From NCBI GenBank assembly GCA_902561795.1, contig CACERG010000010.1, positions 1 through 62,897 on the forward strand: a DNA stretch of 62,897 bases. The letters run 5' to 3'. A program made the position numbers and the translations under genes. The stretch comes from an uncultured Bacteroidota bacterium. Lineage in GTDB: Bacteria > Bacteroidota > Bacteroidia > Flavobacteriales > Flavobacteriaceae. Below are positions 9,024-18,292 of the stretch, one piece after another. Positions within the stretch are counted from its first letter, which is position 1. Every line of letters begins with the position of its first letter. The notes below the pieces were generated by a model. It saw only the letters and a program-made list of their open reading frames with translations, was not told where the DNA came from and searched no databases.

Positions 9024-10352
9024 TTAACGGAATTTTTGCATCATTTGCATGATATGTTTTCCTTTACCTGCTTGCATCATTTTCATCATTTTACTCATTT
9101 GCTCAAATTGCTTTATCAATTGATTTACTTCCTCAATCGGTTTTCCAGAACCTTTGGCTATTCGCATTTTTCTACTATGATTCATTAATTGAGGTTGGGA
9201 ACGCTCTTTTTGGGTCATGGAGCCGATAATAACCTCAATTCCTTTAAATGCATTGTCATCAATATCAATGTCTTTTGTAATTTTTCCAACACCTGGAATC
9301 ATCCCCATAAGGTCCTTCATGTTACCCATCTTTTTTACTTGTTGAATCTGTGAAAGAAAATCATCAAAACCAAACTGATTTTTTGCAATCTTTTTGCTTA
9401 TTATTTTGGCTTTTTCTTCATCAAATTGTTCTTGAGCCCGCTCAACTAGGGAAACTACATCACCCATTCCTAAGATCCTGTCAGCCATACGGTCAGGATA
9501 AAAGATATCGATAGCTTCCATTTTTTCACCAGTGCCAATAAACTTAATCGGTTTATCTACGACTGATTTTATTGATAACGCAGCTCCACCTCTTGTATCG
9601 CCATCCAGCTTTGTCAAAATCACACCATCAAAATTTAAAACACTATTAAATGTTTTAGCAGTATTGACAGCATCTTGTCCTGTCATAGAATCAACAACAA
9701 ATAGAGTTTCCGAAGGTCTTATAGCAGAATGAATCTCCTTTATTTCATTCATTAAAACATCATCAATAGCCAATCTTCCAGCGGTATCAATAATTACAAC
9801 ATCATGCTTTTCTTCGCCTGCTTTTTTTAAGCCGGCTTTGGCTATCTTTACTGGATTTTTTTCTTCTTTATCAAAATACCAACTAACACCTACCTGCTCA
9901 GCTACAACTCCTAATTGGTCAATTGCTGCTGGACGATACACATCGCATGCAACTAATAAAGGATTTTTCTTATGCTTCTTTTTTAGATGTAAAGCTAACT
10001 TTCCTGTAAATGTTGTTTTACCTGAACCCTGAAGTCCGGACATTAAAATCACAGAAAGTTTAGATTCTAAATTTAGACCTACAGCATCTGAACCCATTAA
10101 TCTTGCGAGTTCATCTTTTACAATTTTGACCATCAATTGACCAGGCTGCAGACTTGTTAATACTTTTTGACCTAGCGCCTTTTCTTTAACAGTTGATGTA
10201 AATTCTTTGGCAATCTTATAGTTAACATCTGCATCTAGTAAAGCTCTTCTTACTTCCTTTAGTGTTTCGGCAACGTTAATTTCAGTTATTTTCCCGTGCC
10301 CCTTGAGTATTTGAAATGCCTTATCTAGTTTGCTGCTAAGGTTATCGAACAT
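9024..10352 (-). CDS. ffh: Signal recognition particle protein Ffh (SRP54)
   Basis: 442 residues with the three SRP54 parts in order: an N-terminal helical domain, a GTPase domain (P-loop GLQGSGKTT at 106-114, then DTAGR, TKLDG and GTGEK), and a methionine-rich M domain ending MSKMMKMMQAGKGKHIMQMM. Together with 4.5S RNA it binds signal sequences on nascent membrane proteins and docks with FtsY. The neighbours on the other side are blh and proteorhodopsin, a membrane protein that may be an SRP client, but nothing shows a functional link beyond adjacency. Confidence 0.98.
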   Translation of the reverse strand: MFDNLSSKLDKAFQILKGHGKITEINVAETLKEVRRALLDADVNYKIAKEFTSTVKEKALGQKVLTSLQPGQLMVKIVKDELARLMGSDAVGLNLESKLSVILMSGLQGSGKTTFTGKLALHLKKKHKKNPLLVACDVYRPAAIDQLGVVAEQVGVSWYFDKEEKNPVKIAKAGLKKAGEEKHDVVIIDTAGRLAIDDVLMNEIKEIHSAIRPSETLFVVDSMTGQDAVNTAKTFNSVLNFDGVILTKLDGDTRGGAALSIKSVVDKPIKFIGTGEKMEAIDIFYPDRMADRILGMGDVVSLVERAQEQFDEEKAKIISKKIAKNQFGFDDFLSQIQQVKKMGNMKDLMGMIPGVGKITKDIDIDDNAFKGIEVIIGSMTQKERSQPQLMNHSRKMRIAKGSGKPIEEVNQLIKQFEQMSKMMKMMQAGKGKHIMQMMQKFR

Positions 10353-10372
10353 TTAAATAAATTTTTGATTAT

Positions 10373-10380
10373 CAAAATTA
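10373..10380 (-). promoter_or_regulatory. Possible -7 box upstream of ffh-folD
   Basis: The minus strand reads TAATTTTG, a full TAnnTTTG match, ending 20 bases before the ffh ATG. There is no TTG at the normal 19-base distance, so this is a half match only. Confidence 0.4.
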
Positions 10381-10405
10381 ATGAATGGCTTTTAATTATT
10401 TCTAA

Positions 10406-11305
10406 CTAATCAGATGATTTAAACATTAAGCCCATAACAACCACATGAGGAAATGTTATAGCCGCTAAAAAAGAGAAAAAAACTGATATATATTGCTCTT
10501 CAGGCAAAACACCTAAAAAATAAAATCCTACTAATCCAATTATTGCAAATATCCAATAAATAAAACCAGACTTTAAATACTTTATATAAGGGTTAACAAC
10601 TTGTCCTTCATATAAAAATCTAATTTGAGATTTTAATGATGGTAAACTGTGCCATATTATAAAATAGAAGCCAAATCCAAATAATAAAGAGCCTTGAGAG
10701 AATATGATTCCAAGAAAAACTATAATCATAAATTCGATCCACAAATTTTTAATTTTTTGTAAATTTTTAATAACTAAGCACAGCAATAAAATGGTTGAAA
10801 AAATGAAAATATTTTTTAAATCCACATATGATAAATCATAACTTGAAATTTGAAATATAATCTCATTTATTGATTTATAGTTGAAAATAAAGAGAATTGA
10901 AAATATCAAAGCCCCATATGTTAAGAAAAATATTCTCTTTTCTTTAATCTTGTTAAGCTTACTTTCCCAGTGTTGCTCTCCAAAATGATAACAACTTACA
11001 GATATAAAAGTTGCGAGACCTAATGCTGGAAGAAAATAAAAAATTGAAACTCCTAATAATACAACAGTCACGTAAGATATTAGATAAAAGAATTTCAAAA
11101 ATGGCTTAGAAGTAGAATTTTTTTTAACTAATATTTTTATGTCGTTGGCTCCATGCAGTATTCCAAAGGAAAGTATACCTATTGCAGAGATGATATTTTG
11201 GGCCTTATCTGGACAAAATAGAGTGAAAAACACACAGAATACTGTTAAATAATGGGTTATTGAAAATTTATTAATGACTGATTTTGAGTAAGTTATAGCT
11301 TTCAA
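10406..11305 (-). CDS. blh: Brp/Blh-family beta-carotene 15,15'-dioxygenase
   Basis: 299 residues and about eight hydrophobic segments, typical of Blh. The enzyme splits beta-carotene into two retinals, the chromophore of rhodopsin. The family's conserved histidines are visible: H51 in FGILHGANDI, H107 and H112 in SCYHFGEQHW, H219 in FIIWHSLPS and H287 in FPHVVVMG; several of these hold the active-site iron. The only usable start is TTG at 11305, because no ATG or GTG occurs upstream before the next in-frame stop. The gene is divergent from the proteorhodopsin gene, 82 bases apart. Carotenoid genes (crtE, B, I, Y) are not in the window. Confidence 0.95.
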   Translation of the reverse strand: MKAITYSKSVINKFSITHYLTVFCVFFTLFCPDKAQNIISAIGILSFGILHGANDIKILVKKNSTSKPFLKFFYLISYVTVVLLGVSIFYFLPALGLATFISVSCYHFGEQHWESKLNKIKEKRIFFLTYGALIFSILFIFNYKSINEIIFQISSYDLSYVDLKNIFIFSTILLLCLVIKNLQKIKNLWIEFMIIVFLGIIFSQGSLLFGFGFYFIIWHSLPSLKSQIRFLYEGQVVNPYIKYLKSGFIYWIFAIIGLVGFYFLGVLPEEQYISVFFSFLAAITFPHVVVMGLMFKSSD

Positions 11306-11387
11306 AAAAAAATATTTATAAAAATAAAGTAAATAAGTTTAATTTTTTCTAAATTTACCTAAACAAAAATAAATAATTGATTTAATC

Positions 11388-12113
11388 ATGGAAAAAATTC
11401 TTAGCTTAATGACTGTAGCGCCAGCGATGGCCACAGATGACTACGTTGGATTTACTTTCTTCGTAGGATGTATGGCGATGATGGCAGCATCAGCGTTCTT
11501 CTTTCTTTCAATGAACTCTTTTGATAGTAAATGGAAAACCTCCATTTTAGTATCTGGTTTAATTACGTTCATTGCAGCAGTACACTACTGGTATATGAGA
11601 GACTATTGGGCAACTAATGCAACATCCCCAACTTTCTTTAGGTATGTTGACTGGGTTCTTACTGTCCCTCTAATGTGTGTTGAATTCTATTTAATACTCA
11701 AAGCAGCAGGTGCAACTAAACAATTGATGTGGAAAATGATATTTGCATCTACTATAATGTTAGTTGGCGGTTACTTCGGTGAAGCTGTTTATACTTCTGG
11801 TTCTGGTCCTGCAGTTTGGGGTCTTATTTCAGGTATTGCTTATTTCTATGTTGTATATGAAATATGGCTTGGAGGAGCTTCAAAACTAGCGGCGTCAGCT
11901 GGAGGTGCAGTACAAGCTGCACACAAATCATTATGTTGGTTTGTATTAGTAGGTTGGGCAATCTATCCAATTGGATATATGGCTGGAACTGAAGGATGGT
12001 ATAGTGGCATTTTCGGCGGCCTTCCTATGGATGTCGTATATAATGTTGGCGATGCTATCAACAAAATTGGATTTGGTTTAGTAGTTTATAACCTAGCTGT
12101 TCAATCAAAATAA
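11388..12113 (+). CDS. Green-type proton-pumping proteorhodopsin
   Basis: 241 residues, seven helices. The pump motif is DTE: D88 (proton acceptor), T92 and E99 (donor) in RYVDWVLTVPLMCVEF, equal to D97/T101/E108 of the reference proteorhodopsin. H66 matches the acceptor partner H75. The retinal-binding lysine is K226 in GDAINKIGFG. The residue at the 105 tuning position is M96, as in most flavobacterial pumps, which predicts green absorption. The DTE set excludes sodium (NDQ) or chloride (NTQ) pumping. A TAAATTTA sequence (11350-11357) about 30 bases before the ATG resembles a -7 box. A strong terminator follows the gene, so it is probably monocistronic. Confidence 0.98.
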   Translation: MEKILSLMTVAPAMATDDYVGFTFFVGCMAMMAASAFFFLSMNSFDSKWKTSILVSGLITFIAAVHYWYMRDYWATNATSPTFFRYVDWVLTVPLMCVEFYLILKAAGATKQLMWKMIFASTIMLVGGYFGEAVYTSGSGPAVWGLISGIAYFYVVYEIWLGGASKLAASAGGAVQAAHKSLCWFVLVGWAIYPIGYMAGTEGWYSGIFGGLPMDVVYNVGDAINKIGFGLVVYNLAVQSK

Positions 12114-12136
12114 CATAACTGTTATGAAAAAGAATT

Positions 12137-12165
12137 AAATCGCTCTTCGGAGCGATTTTTTTTTT
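12137..12165 (+). terminator. Intrinsic terminator after proteorhodopsin (possibly bidirectional)
   Basis: A 9-bp stem AAATCGCTC / GAGCGATTT closes a stable TTCG tetraloop (12146-12149) and runs straight into a T tract ending at 12165. It lies 23 bases after the proteorhodopsin stop. The argS stop (12164-12166) sits in the same T tract, so the rho-independent structure may also end the convergent argS message. Confidence 0.93.
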
Positions 12166-13948
12166 ACATAGTTTCAGGAAGATTAATACCCAAAAGAGTC
12201 GAAGCCTTTTTTATAATATGTCCTACCTTTCTAGATAAAGCAATTCTAAATTCTTTTTTATATGGCTCGTTAGCACTAAGCACTTTTAGATTTTGGTAAA
12301 AGGTATTGTAATTTTTTACCAATTCGTAGAGATAATTTGCAATAATCGCGGGACTATACTGTTCAGCTGCTTGGGAAATAATTTCTGGATAGTAGCTTAA
12401 ATGGGTTATTATTTGTCGTTCTTTATCATCTAAACTATAACTTATCTGGTCTAGTGTAGTCTGATCTTTAATATTCTTAATCAAGGATTTGATTCGTGCA
12501 TAGGTGTATTGTATAAATGGTCCTGTATTACCATTAAAATCAATAGATGCCTCAGGGTCAAAAAGTATCCTTTTTTTTGGGTCTACCTTTAAAATAAAAT
12601 ATTTTAATGCTCCTAATCCTATAATATTGTAAAGATTTTCACGTTCAGATTTTTTTAAAGTCTCTATTTTTCCAACAGACTTTGCAATTGATTTAGCCTT
12701 TTTAGTCATTTCATCAATTAGGTTATCTGCATCAACGACAGTTCCTTCTCTACTTTTCATTTTACCACCAGGTAAGTCTACCATTCCATAACTTAAGTGA
12801 TAAAGTGAGCTCGACCAATTAAACCCTAACTTTTTTATAATCGTAAATAGCACTTTAAAATGGTAATCTTGTTCATTTCCAACTGTAAATACCAATCCAT
12901 TTAATTCTGGATTTTTTTCCATGCGCAATAAGGCAGTTCCTAAGTCTTGTGTTATATAAACTGATGTTCCATCAGAACGAAGAAGAAGTTTTTCTCCTAA
13001 TCCTTCATCGGATAAATCAATCCAGACTGAACCGTCATTTTTTTTAAAAAATATTCCTTGTTTTAAACCTTTCTCAACAATTTTTTTACCAACTAAATAT
13101 GTTTTACTTTCATAATAATATGAATCAAAATTAACCCCGAGTTTTTTATATGTTTTTTCAAAACCATCATAAACCCACTGATTCATTTTTTTCCATAAAG
13201 AAATTACTTTAGAATCTTTAGACTCCCAAAGTCTTAACATTTCTTGTGCTTCTAAAATAATAGGAGCTGTCTTCTCAGCTTCCTTTATTGATTTCCCCTT
13301 CGAAATTAAACTTGCAATTTGTTTTTTATATTCTAATTCAAAAATGACATAATATTTTCCAACTAATTGGTCTCCTTTAAGACCAGACTTTTTGGGTGTA
13401 TCTCCTTTTCCATATTTAATCCAAGCAACCATGGATTTACATATATGGATACCCCTATCGTTTATTATTTGAGTTTTAATAACCTTTTTGCCATCAGCCT
13501 CAAGAATTTTAGAAATAGAATAACCTAATAGGTTATTTCTAATGTGACCTAGATGAAGTGGCTTATTTGTATTGGGTGAGGAAAATTCAACCATCATTTT
13601 GGGTGAATTTTTATTTAAAATCTTGTGACCGAAATTTTTATCCCTATAGATAGCTGAGAAACAATCGAAAAAAAAAGCATCACTTAATGAAAGATTTAAA
13701 AAACCCTTTACAACATTAAAACCCTCTACATTTTCATTATTTTTATGTAAATATTCCCCTATAAGTTTTGCCAATTTTTCAACGTCTATTTTTAAATATT
13801 TGAGAATAGGAAATACCAATAGAGTCACATTACCCTTAAATTCTTTTCTTGTATTTTGAAATTCAAAAGTGTTAATTTCTAAATCAAATTTAGATTTAAA
13901 GAACGTTTTTAGTGAATTAGAAAAATAGTTATTATAATTTGTATTCAT
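12164..13948 (-). CDS. argS: Arginyl-tRNA synthetase
   Basis: 594 residues from the ATG at 13948; a TTG one codon earlier was not preferred. It is a class I synthetase charging tRNA-Arg. The HIGH signature appears as PLHLGHIRNN (about residues 128-137) and the KMSKS loop as GGKMKSREGT. The N-terminal additional domain specific to ArgS precedes the Rossmann core, and a helical anticodon-binding (DALR) domain ends the protein with KVGHIIKKASTLLGINLPE. The length is normal for Bacteroidota. Confidence 0.97.
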   Translation of the reverse strand: MNTNYNNYFSNSLKTFFKSKFDLEINTFEFQNTRKEFKGNVTLLVFPILKYLKIDVEKLAKLIGEYLHKNNENVEGFNVVKGFLNLSLSDAFFFDCFSAIYRDKNFGHKILNKNSPKMMVEFSSPNTNKPLHLGHIRNNLLGYSISKILEADGKKVIKTQIINDRGIHICKSMVAWIKYGKGDTPKKSGLKGDQLVGKYYVIFELEYKKQIASLISKGKSIKEAEKTAPIILEAQEMLRLWESKDSKVISLWKKMNQWVYDGFEKTYKKLGVNFDSYYYESKTYLVGKKIVEKGLKQGIFFKKNDGSVWIDLSDEGLGEKLLLRSDGTSVYITQDLGTALLRMEKNPELNGLVFTVGNEQDYHFKVLFTIIKKLGFNWSSSLYHLSYGMVDLPGGKMKSREGTVVDADNLIDEMTKKAKSIAKSVGKIETLKKSERENLYNIIGLGALKYFILKVDPKKRILFDPEASIDFNGNTGPFIQYTYARIKSLIKNIKDQTTLDQISYSLDDKERQIITHLSYYPEIISQAAEQYSPAIIANYLYELVKNYNTFYQNLKVLSANEPYKKEFRIALSRKVGHIIKKASTLLGINLPETM

Positions 13949-13991
13949 CAATTATTTTCGAGTTAAAGATAAATATTATTATTGTCCAATT

Positions 13992-14447
13992 ATGGCTCTT
14001 AATATATATATCTTAACTTTAAATATGCTTTTAAATATTTCTTATAATGATATAAAACAAAAAAAAGAAATTGATAAACTGGTTGGAAAACCTTTTTCAA
14101 TTAAAGAGCGATTAAAGATGGGAGGAATAGGATCAGAAAAATTGATTATTTCTAGTGCATCAGTTAATATTCAAAATCTTCTTCTATTGGACAATAATAT
14201 AAATAAATGTAATATCGAATTGCGTCCGATAGGGATAATAGTTTTTTTTAGAAGCTTATTAGAAACTTATGGTCTAATTATACCCTACTTTAAGCTCAAA
14301 ATTTACAAGGGCAAAGCCGAAGAGTATTCAATTTATAAAGACAATTTATATATTAAAGTGTTGGCTGATAAGAAATCTATACACAAGTTTTTTAAAAAAA
14401 TTATTAAAAACAGATTGGAAAATAGTCTACCCTCAATTGATGAATAA
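13992..14447 (+). CDS. Small conserved-looking hypothetical protein
   Basis: 151 residues with no signal peptide and no family I can name. The first half holds GKPFSIKERLKMGGIGSEK, rich in Lys and Gly. The second half has a hydrophobic stretch (RPIGIIVFFRSLLETYGLII) followed by PYFKLKIYKGKAEEYSIYKD, which looks like a beta-rich region, and a Lys-rich tail. It may be cytosolic and loosely membrane- or nucleic-acid-associated, but this is inference. The gene starts 43 bases from the divergent argS start and ends ten bases before the convergent gltA stop. An older start is unlikely given the short gap. Confidence 0.72.
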   Translation: MALNIYILTLNMLLNISYNDIKQKKEIDKLVGKPFSIKERLKMGGIGSEKLIISSASVNIQNLLLLDNNINKCNIELRPIGIIVFFRSLLETYGLIIPYFKLKIYKGKAEEYSIYKDNLYIKVLADKKSIHKFFKKIIKNRLENSLPSIDE

Positions 14448-14457
14448 TATTTAGCTT

Positions 14458-15723
14458 TTAGATGGAACGTTTTGTTTTTCCTGTATATATTTGGCGAGGT
14501 CTCCCAATAGGTTCATTATTCCTTCTCATTTCAGCCCACTGTGCAATCCATCCAGGTACTCGACCTAATGCAAACATGACTGTAAACATTTCTGTTGGTA
14601 TTCCAAGTGCACGATAGATAATTCCCGAATAAAAATCAACATTAGGATATAATTTCCTGTCAATAAAATAAGGATCTGAGAGAGCTTCTTCTTCCAAGTC
14701 ATTTGCAATTTTAAGAATTGGATCATTAATTCCAAGCTCTCCCAAAACTTCATCAGCAGCTTTTTTTATAATACGGGCTCTAGGATCAAAATTCTTATAT
14801 ACCCTATGGCCAAACCCCATCAATCTGAAACTGTCATTTTTATCTTTGGCTCTAGCCATGAACTTTTTTGTGTCCCCCCCATCTCTTTTAATTGCCTTCA
14901 GCATCTCTATAACACCCTGATTCGCACCGCCATGAAGTCTTCCCCATAGCGCTGAAACCCCTGCTGAAACTGATGCGAAAAGTCCTGCTTCTGACGAACC
15001 CACAATCCTTACAGTAGACGTTGAACAATTTTGCTCATGGTCAGCGTGAAGAATAAGTAACTTATTTAAAGCATCAACTACAATTGGACTAGGTGAGTAA
15101 TCTTGGTGCGGGAGTTTGAATAGCATATGAGCTATATTTTCAACATATGAAAGTGAGGTGTTTGCATAGTTCAGAGGTAGGCCTTTAACTTTTCTATGTG
15201 TCCACGAGCATAAAATTGGAAACTTTGCCATCAACATTATTATCGCCTCACGCATATCATCTTCTGATTTTATATTAACAGTACTTGGATTAAAAGCAAT
15301 AAGGCCTGAAGTCAATGAAGCTAGTATTCCCATAGGATGTGCAGACTTAGGAAAACTCTTTAAAATTAACTTTATATCCTCATCAACGAGTGAGTCTTTT
15401 CTAATTTCATCATTTAAAAGTTCTAATTCTTTTTTGGTTGGCATATCACCAAAAATCAATAAAAAAGCAACCTCCAAGAAGCTTGCCTTAGCACATAGCT
15501 CTTCAATTGAATATCCACGGTGATGTAAGATTCCTTCTTCACCATTAAGATATGTAATTTCACTTGTACAAGAGCCAGTATTTTTATAACCAGGATCGTA
15601 AGTAATCAGTCCTGTTTGGGCTCTAAGGGTTTTGATATCGATCGCCTTTTCTTTCTCTGAACCTTCGATAAGGGGAAATTCATATTCTTTTCTATCGTAA
15701 GTTATTTTAACTGAATTTCTCAT
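14458..15723 (-). CDS. gltA: Citrate synthase
   Basis: 421 residues of the Gram-negative type I citrate synthase form, with an N-terminal beta-rich extension (DPGYKNTGSCTSEITYLNG) before the catalytic fold. Active-site features are HADHEQNCSTSTVR, GRLHGGANQGV (His) and MGFGHRVYKNFDPRA with the catalytic region near the C-terminus. It condenses acetyl-CoA and oxaloacetate in the TCA cycle. It follows eno by 54 bases at the end of the ribosomal supercluster; the rplQ-carA-eno-gltA order recurs in flavobacteria as far as I know. Confidence 0.97.
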   Translation of the reverse strand: MRNSVKITYDRKEYEFPLIEGSEKEKAIDIKTLRAQTGLITYDPGYKNTGSCTSEITYLNGEEGILHHRGYSIEELCAKASFLEVAFLLIFGDMPTKKELELLNDEIRKDSLVDEDIKLILKSFPKSAHPMGILASLTSGLIAFNPSTVNIKSEDDMREAIIMLMAKFPILCSWTHRKVKGLPLNYANTSLSYVENIAHMLFKLPHQDYSPSPIVVDALNKLLILHADHEQNCSTSTVRIVGSSEAGLFASVSAGVSALWGRLHGGANQGVIEMLKAIKRDGGDTKKFMARAKDKNDSFRLMGFGHRVYKNFDPRARIIKKAADEVLGELGINDPILKIANDLEEEALSDPYFIDRKLYPNVDFYSGIIYRALGIPTEMFTVMFALGRVPGWIAQWAEMRRNNEPIGRPRQIYTGKTKRSI

Positions 15724-15777
15724 TTATAAATTTATTTTAAGAACTACACTGTATTAAGTTAATAAAATCATCTTAAT

Positions 15778-17067
15778 TTAAAGGTGCTTAAATGCATTCT
15801 CTTTTGGAAAATAAGCTGATTTACTAAGCTCTTCTTCAATTCTTAGTAATTGATTATACTTTGACATACGATCACTTCTCGAAACTGAGCCAGTTTTAAT
15901 TTGACCTGTGTTTAGCGCAACTGCTAAATCAGCAATTGTATTATCTTCAGTTTCACCTGAACGATGTGACATGACTGAAGTATATCCAGACTTATGTGCC
16001 ATATCAACTGCTGCAATAGTCTCTGTTAGTGTTCCTATTTGGTTAACTTTAATGAGTATTGAGTTTGCAATTTTTTTATCAATCCCTTTGGCGAGTCGTT
16101 TTACATTAGTAACAAATAAATCATCACCGACTAATTGAGTTTTTTTACCTATCAACTTTGTCAGATATCTCCAACCTTCCCAATCATTTTCATCCATTCC
16201 GTCCTCAATAGATATTATGGGATATTTTTCTACTAGTTTTTCTAAATATGACGCTTGCTCTTCAGAGCTAAGTTTTAAACCATTTTTACCCTCAAAAATA
16301 GTATAGTCATAAATACCGTCTCTATAAAATTCTGCTGCCGCACAGTCAAGAGCTATCATTACTTCAGACCCAACTTTGTATCCAGCTTTAGTTATGGATG
16401 CAATAATTGTATCTAATGCGTCTTCAGTGCCTTTCAACCTAGGAGCAAAACCTCCTTCATCTCCAACAGCAGTACTTAAGTTACGATTATTTAACTCTTT
16501 TTTAAGGTTATGAAAAATTTCAGAACCTATTTGCATTGCGTGTGTAAATGAAGTTGCTCCTACGGGCATAATCATAAATTCCTGAAAAGCAATTGGGGCA
16601 TCTGAATGTGATCCTCCATTAATGATATTCATCATAGGGACTGGAAGAGTTTTAGCATTAACCCCCCCAATATACCTATAAAGAGGAAGACCGAGCTCAT
16701 TTGCAGCAGCTTTGGAAACCGCAAGCGAGACACCCAAAATAGAATTAGCACCTAATTTCGCCTTATTCTGAGTTCCATCTAATTTTATCATTAAGCTATC
16801 TATTTTTTCCTGTTCAAATACTGAAATGCCTAAAATTTCTTTTGAAATAATTTCATTCACATTTTTTATAGCCTTTCCTACGGCTTTACCCATATATTTT
16901 TCTCCACCATCACGTAGCTCAACTGCCTCATGTTCTCCTGTTGACGCACCAGAGGGAACAGCAGCTCTACCTAAAATTCCATTTTCTGTAATGGCATCGA
17001 CCTCAACTGTTGGATTTCCTCTGGAATCAAATATTTGTCTTGCGTGGATTTTAATTATTGTACTCAT
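15778..17067 (-). CDS. eno: Enolase
   Basis: 429 residues, the usual length. Converts 2-phosphoglycerate to phosphoenolpyruvate in glycolysis. Visible signatures are [15 protein letters not shown] at the N-terminus, the flexible loop [12 protein letters not shown], the Mg-binding ALDCAA / [10 protein letters not shown] / [10 protein letters not shown] set, the catalytic lysine in [13 protein letters not shown], and [10 protein letters not shown]. It is 25 bases downstream of carA on the same strand, so probably co-transcribed. Confidence 0.98.
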   Translation of the reverse strand: MSTIIKIHARQIFDSRGNPTVEVDAITENGILGRAAVPSGASTGEHEAVELRDGGEKYMGKAVGKAIKNVNEIISKEILGISVFEQEKIDSLMIKLDGTQNKAKLGANSILGVSLAVSKAAANELGLPLYRYIGGVNAKTLPVPMMNIINGGSHSDAPIAFQEFMIMPVGATSFTHAMQIGSEIFHNLKKELNNRNLSTAVGDEGGFAPRLKGTEDALDTIIASITKAGYKVGSEVMIALDCAAAEFYRDGIYDYTIFEGKNGLKLSSEEQASYLEKLVEKYPIISIEDGMDENDWEGWRYLTKLIGKKTQLVGDDLFVTNVKRLAKGIDKKIANSILIKVNQIGTLTETIAAVDMAHKSGYTSVMSHRSGETEDNTIADLAVALNTGQIKTGSVSRSDRMSKYNQLLRIEEELSKSAYFPKENAFKHL

Positions 17068-17092
17068 TGAGTTCTAAATATTTTTATTTGGT

Positions 17093-18196
17093 TTATTTTT
17101 TATCTAAATATTTTTTAAAAATATCAAAAAGATATGTCGCATCATTAGGACCAGGACCAGCTTCAGGATGGTACTGGACAGAAAAACACTTTTTATTTTT
17201 TAATCTCATTCCAGCGAGTGTTCCGTCATTAAGATGAACATGAGTAATTTCAATTTGTGAACTTTTTTTAGCAGCTTTCATATCTACAGCGAATCCGTGG
17301 TTTTGAGATGTGATTTCACCCTTACCTGTTATGATATTTTTTACAGGATGATTAATTCCCCTATGTCCATTAAACATTTTAAATGTTGGGATTCCATTAG
17401 CCAATGCTATTATTTGATGACCAAGGCAAATGCCAAATAAAGGCTTGTTATTTTCAATAATTTTTTTTGCAACTGATTGAACGTCTTTAAGTGGTAGGGG
17501 ATCTCCAGGACCGTTAGATATAAAATATCCATCTGGTTTGAAAGCTTCCAACTCTTTGTAAGATGTATCATATGGAAAGACCTTTACAAACATGTTTCTT
17601 TCAACCATATTATGTAAAATATTTTGTTTTACTCCTAGATCAATAGCTGCAATTCTATACTTAGAGTGAGGATTACCGACCGTATAAGATTTTTTTGTTG
17701 ACACCTTTGAAGCTAATTCTAAACCCTCCATACTTGGAGAGCTTTCTAGTTCTTTAAGAAGTTTTTTTTCCGTTCCAATGTTAGTGGAAACAACAGCATT
17801 CATAGCTCCGTTTTCTCTAATATAATTAACTAGTGCCCTGGTATCTACATCGCAAATTGTGACTAATTTATGACTCCTCAAATAATCAAATAATGATTCT
17901 GTACCGCTAGGTCTAGAAAAGTTAAAACTAAAGTCCTTACATATTAATCCCGCAATAGATATACCTTTTGATTGAGATTCATGTTTTTCAATTCCATAAT
18001 TACCAATATGAGTATTAGTTGTAACCATAATTTGACCAAAATAAGATGGGTCTGTAAAAATTTCTTGATAGCCGGTCATGCCAGTATTAAAACAAATTTC
18101 TCCAAAAGCATCACCTTCAATACCTATTGACTTTCCAAAGAATTGAGTCCCATCCGCAAGTAAAACAAAAGCCTGTTTTTTTGATCTGTATGCCAT
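17093..18196 (-). CDS. carA: Carbamoyl-phosphate synthase, small (glutaminase) subunit
   Basis: 367 residues from ATG 18196. A GTG/ATG-type extension back to 18235 adds a hydrophobic stretch unlike any CarA and runs into a terminator hairpin, so it was rejected. The N-terminal CPSase_sm domain has GEICFNTGMTGYQEIFTDPS; the class I glutaminase domain has the nucleophile Cys in GICLGHQ and the His/Glu of QYHPEAGPG. It supplies ammonia from glutamine to CarB for arginine and pyrimidine synthesis. carB is not in the window. A terminator lies between it and rplQ, so its expression may differ from the ribosomal genes. Confidence 0.97.
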   Translation of the reverse strand: MAYRSKKQAFVLLADGTQFFGKSIGIEGDAFGEICFNTGMTGYQEIFTDPSYFGQIMVTTNTHIGNYGIEKHESQSKGISIAGLICKDFSFNFSRPSGTESLFDYLRSHKLVTICDVDTRALVNYIRENGAMNAVVSTNIGTEKKLLKELESSPSMEGLELASKVSTKKSYTVGNPHSKYRIAAIDLGVKQNILHNMVERNMFVKVFPYDTSYKELEAFKPDGYFISNGPGDPLPLKDVQSVAKKIIENNKPLFGICLGHQIIALANGIPTFKMFNGHRGINHPVKNIITGKGEITSQNHGFAVDMKAAKKSSQIEITHVHLNDGTLAGMRLKNKKCFSVQYHPEAGPGPNDATYLFDIFKKYLDKK

Positions 18197-18218
18197 GATT
18201 CTAACTACAAAATAAATC

Positions 18219-18250
18219 AAAAAAAGGATAAACAAAAAGGTTTATCCTTT
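18219..18250 (-). terminator. Intrinsic terminator after rplQ
   Basis: A perfect 11-bp stem, AAAGGATAAAC (18223-18233) with GTTTATCCTTT (18240-18250), encloses a 6-base loop. Read on the minus strand it is followed by a short T run (18219-18222 beyond the stem). It lies 43 bases after the rplQ stop and only 23 bases before the carA ATG, so it would end the alpha operon or partly attenuate readthrough into carA-eno-gltA. Confidence 0.85.
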
Positions 18251-18292
18251 AATATTAAATAAAGAGAATAATATTATTATCTATTCAATTTA

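Noticed and set aside
18197-18235. Upstream start for carA
   Set aside because: The added hydrophobic residues are unlike CarA and coincide with the rplQ terminator hairpin.
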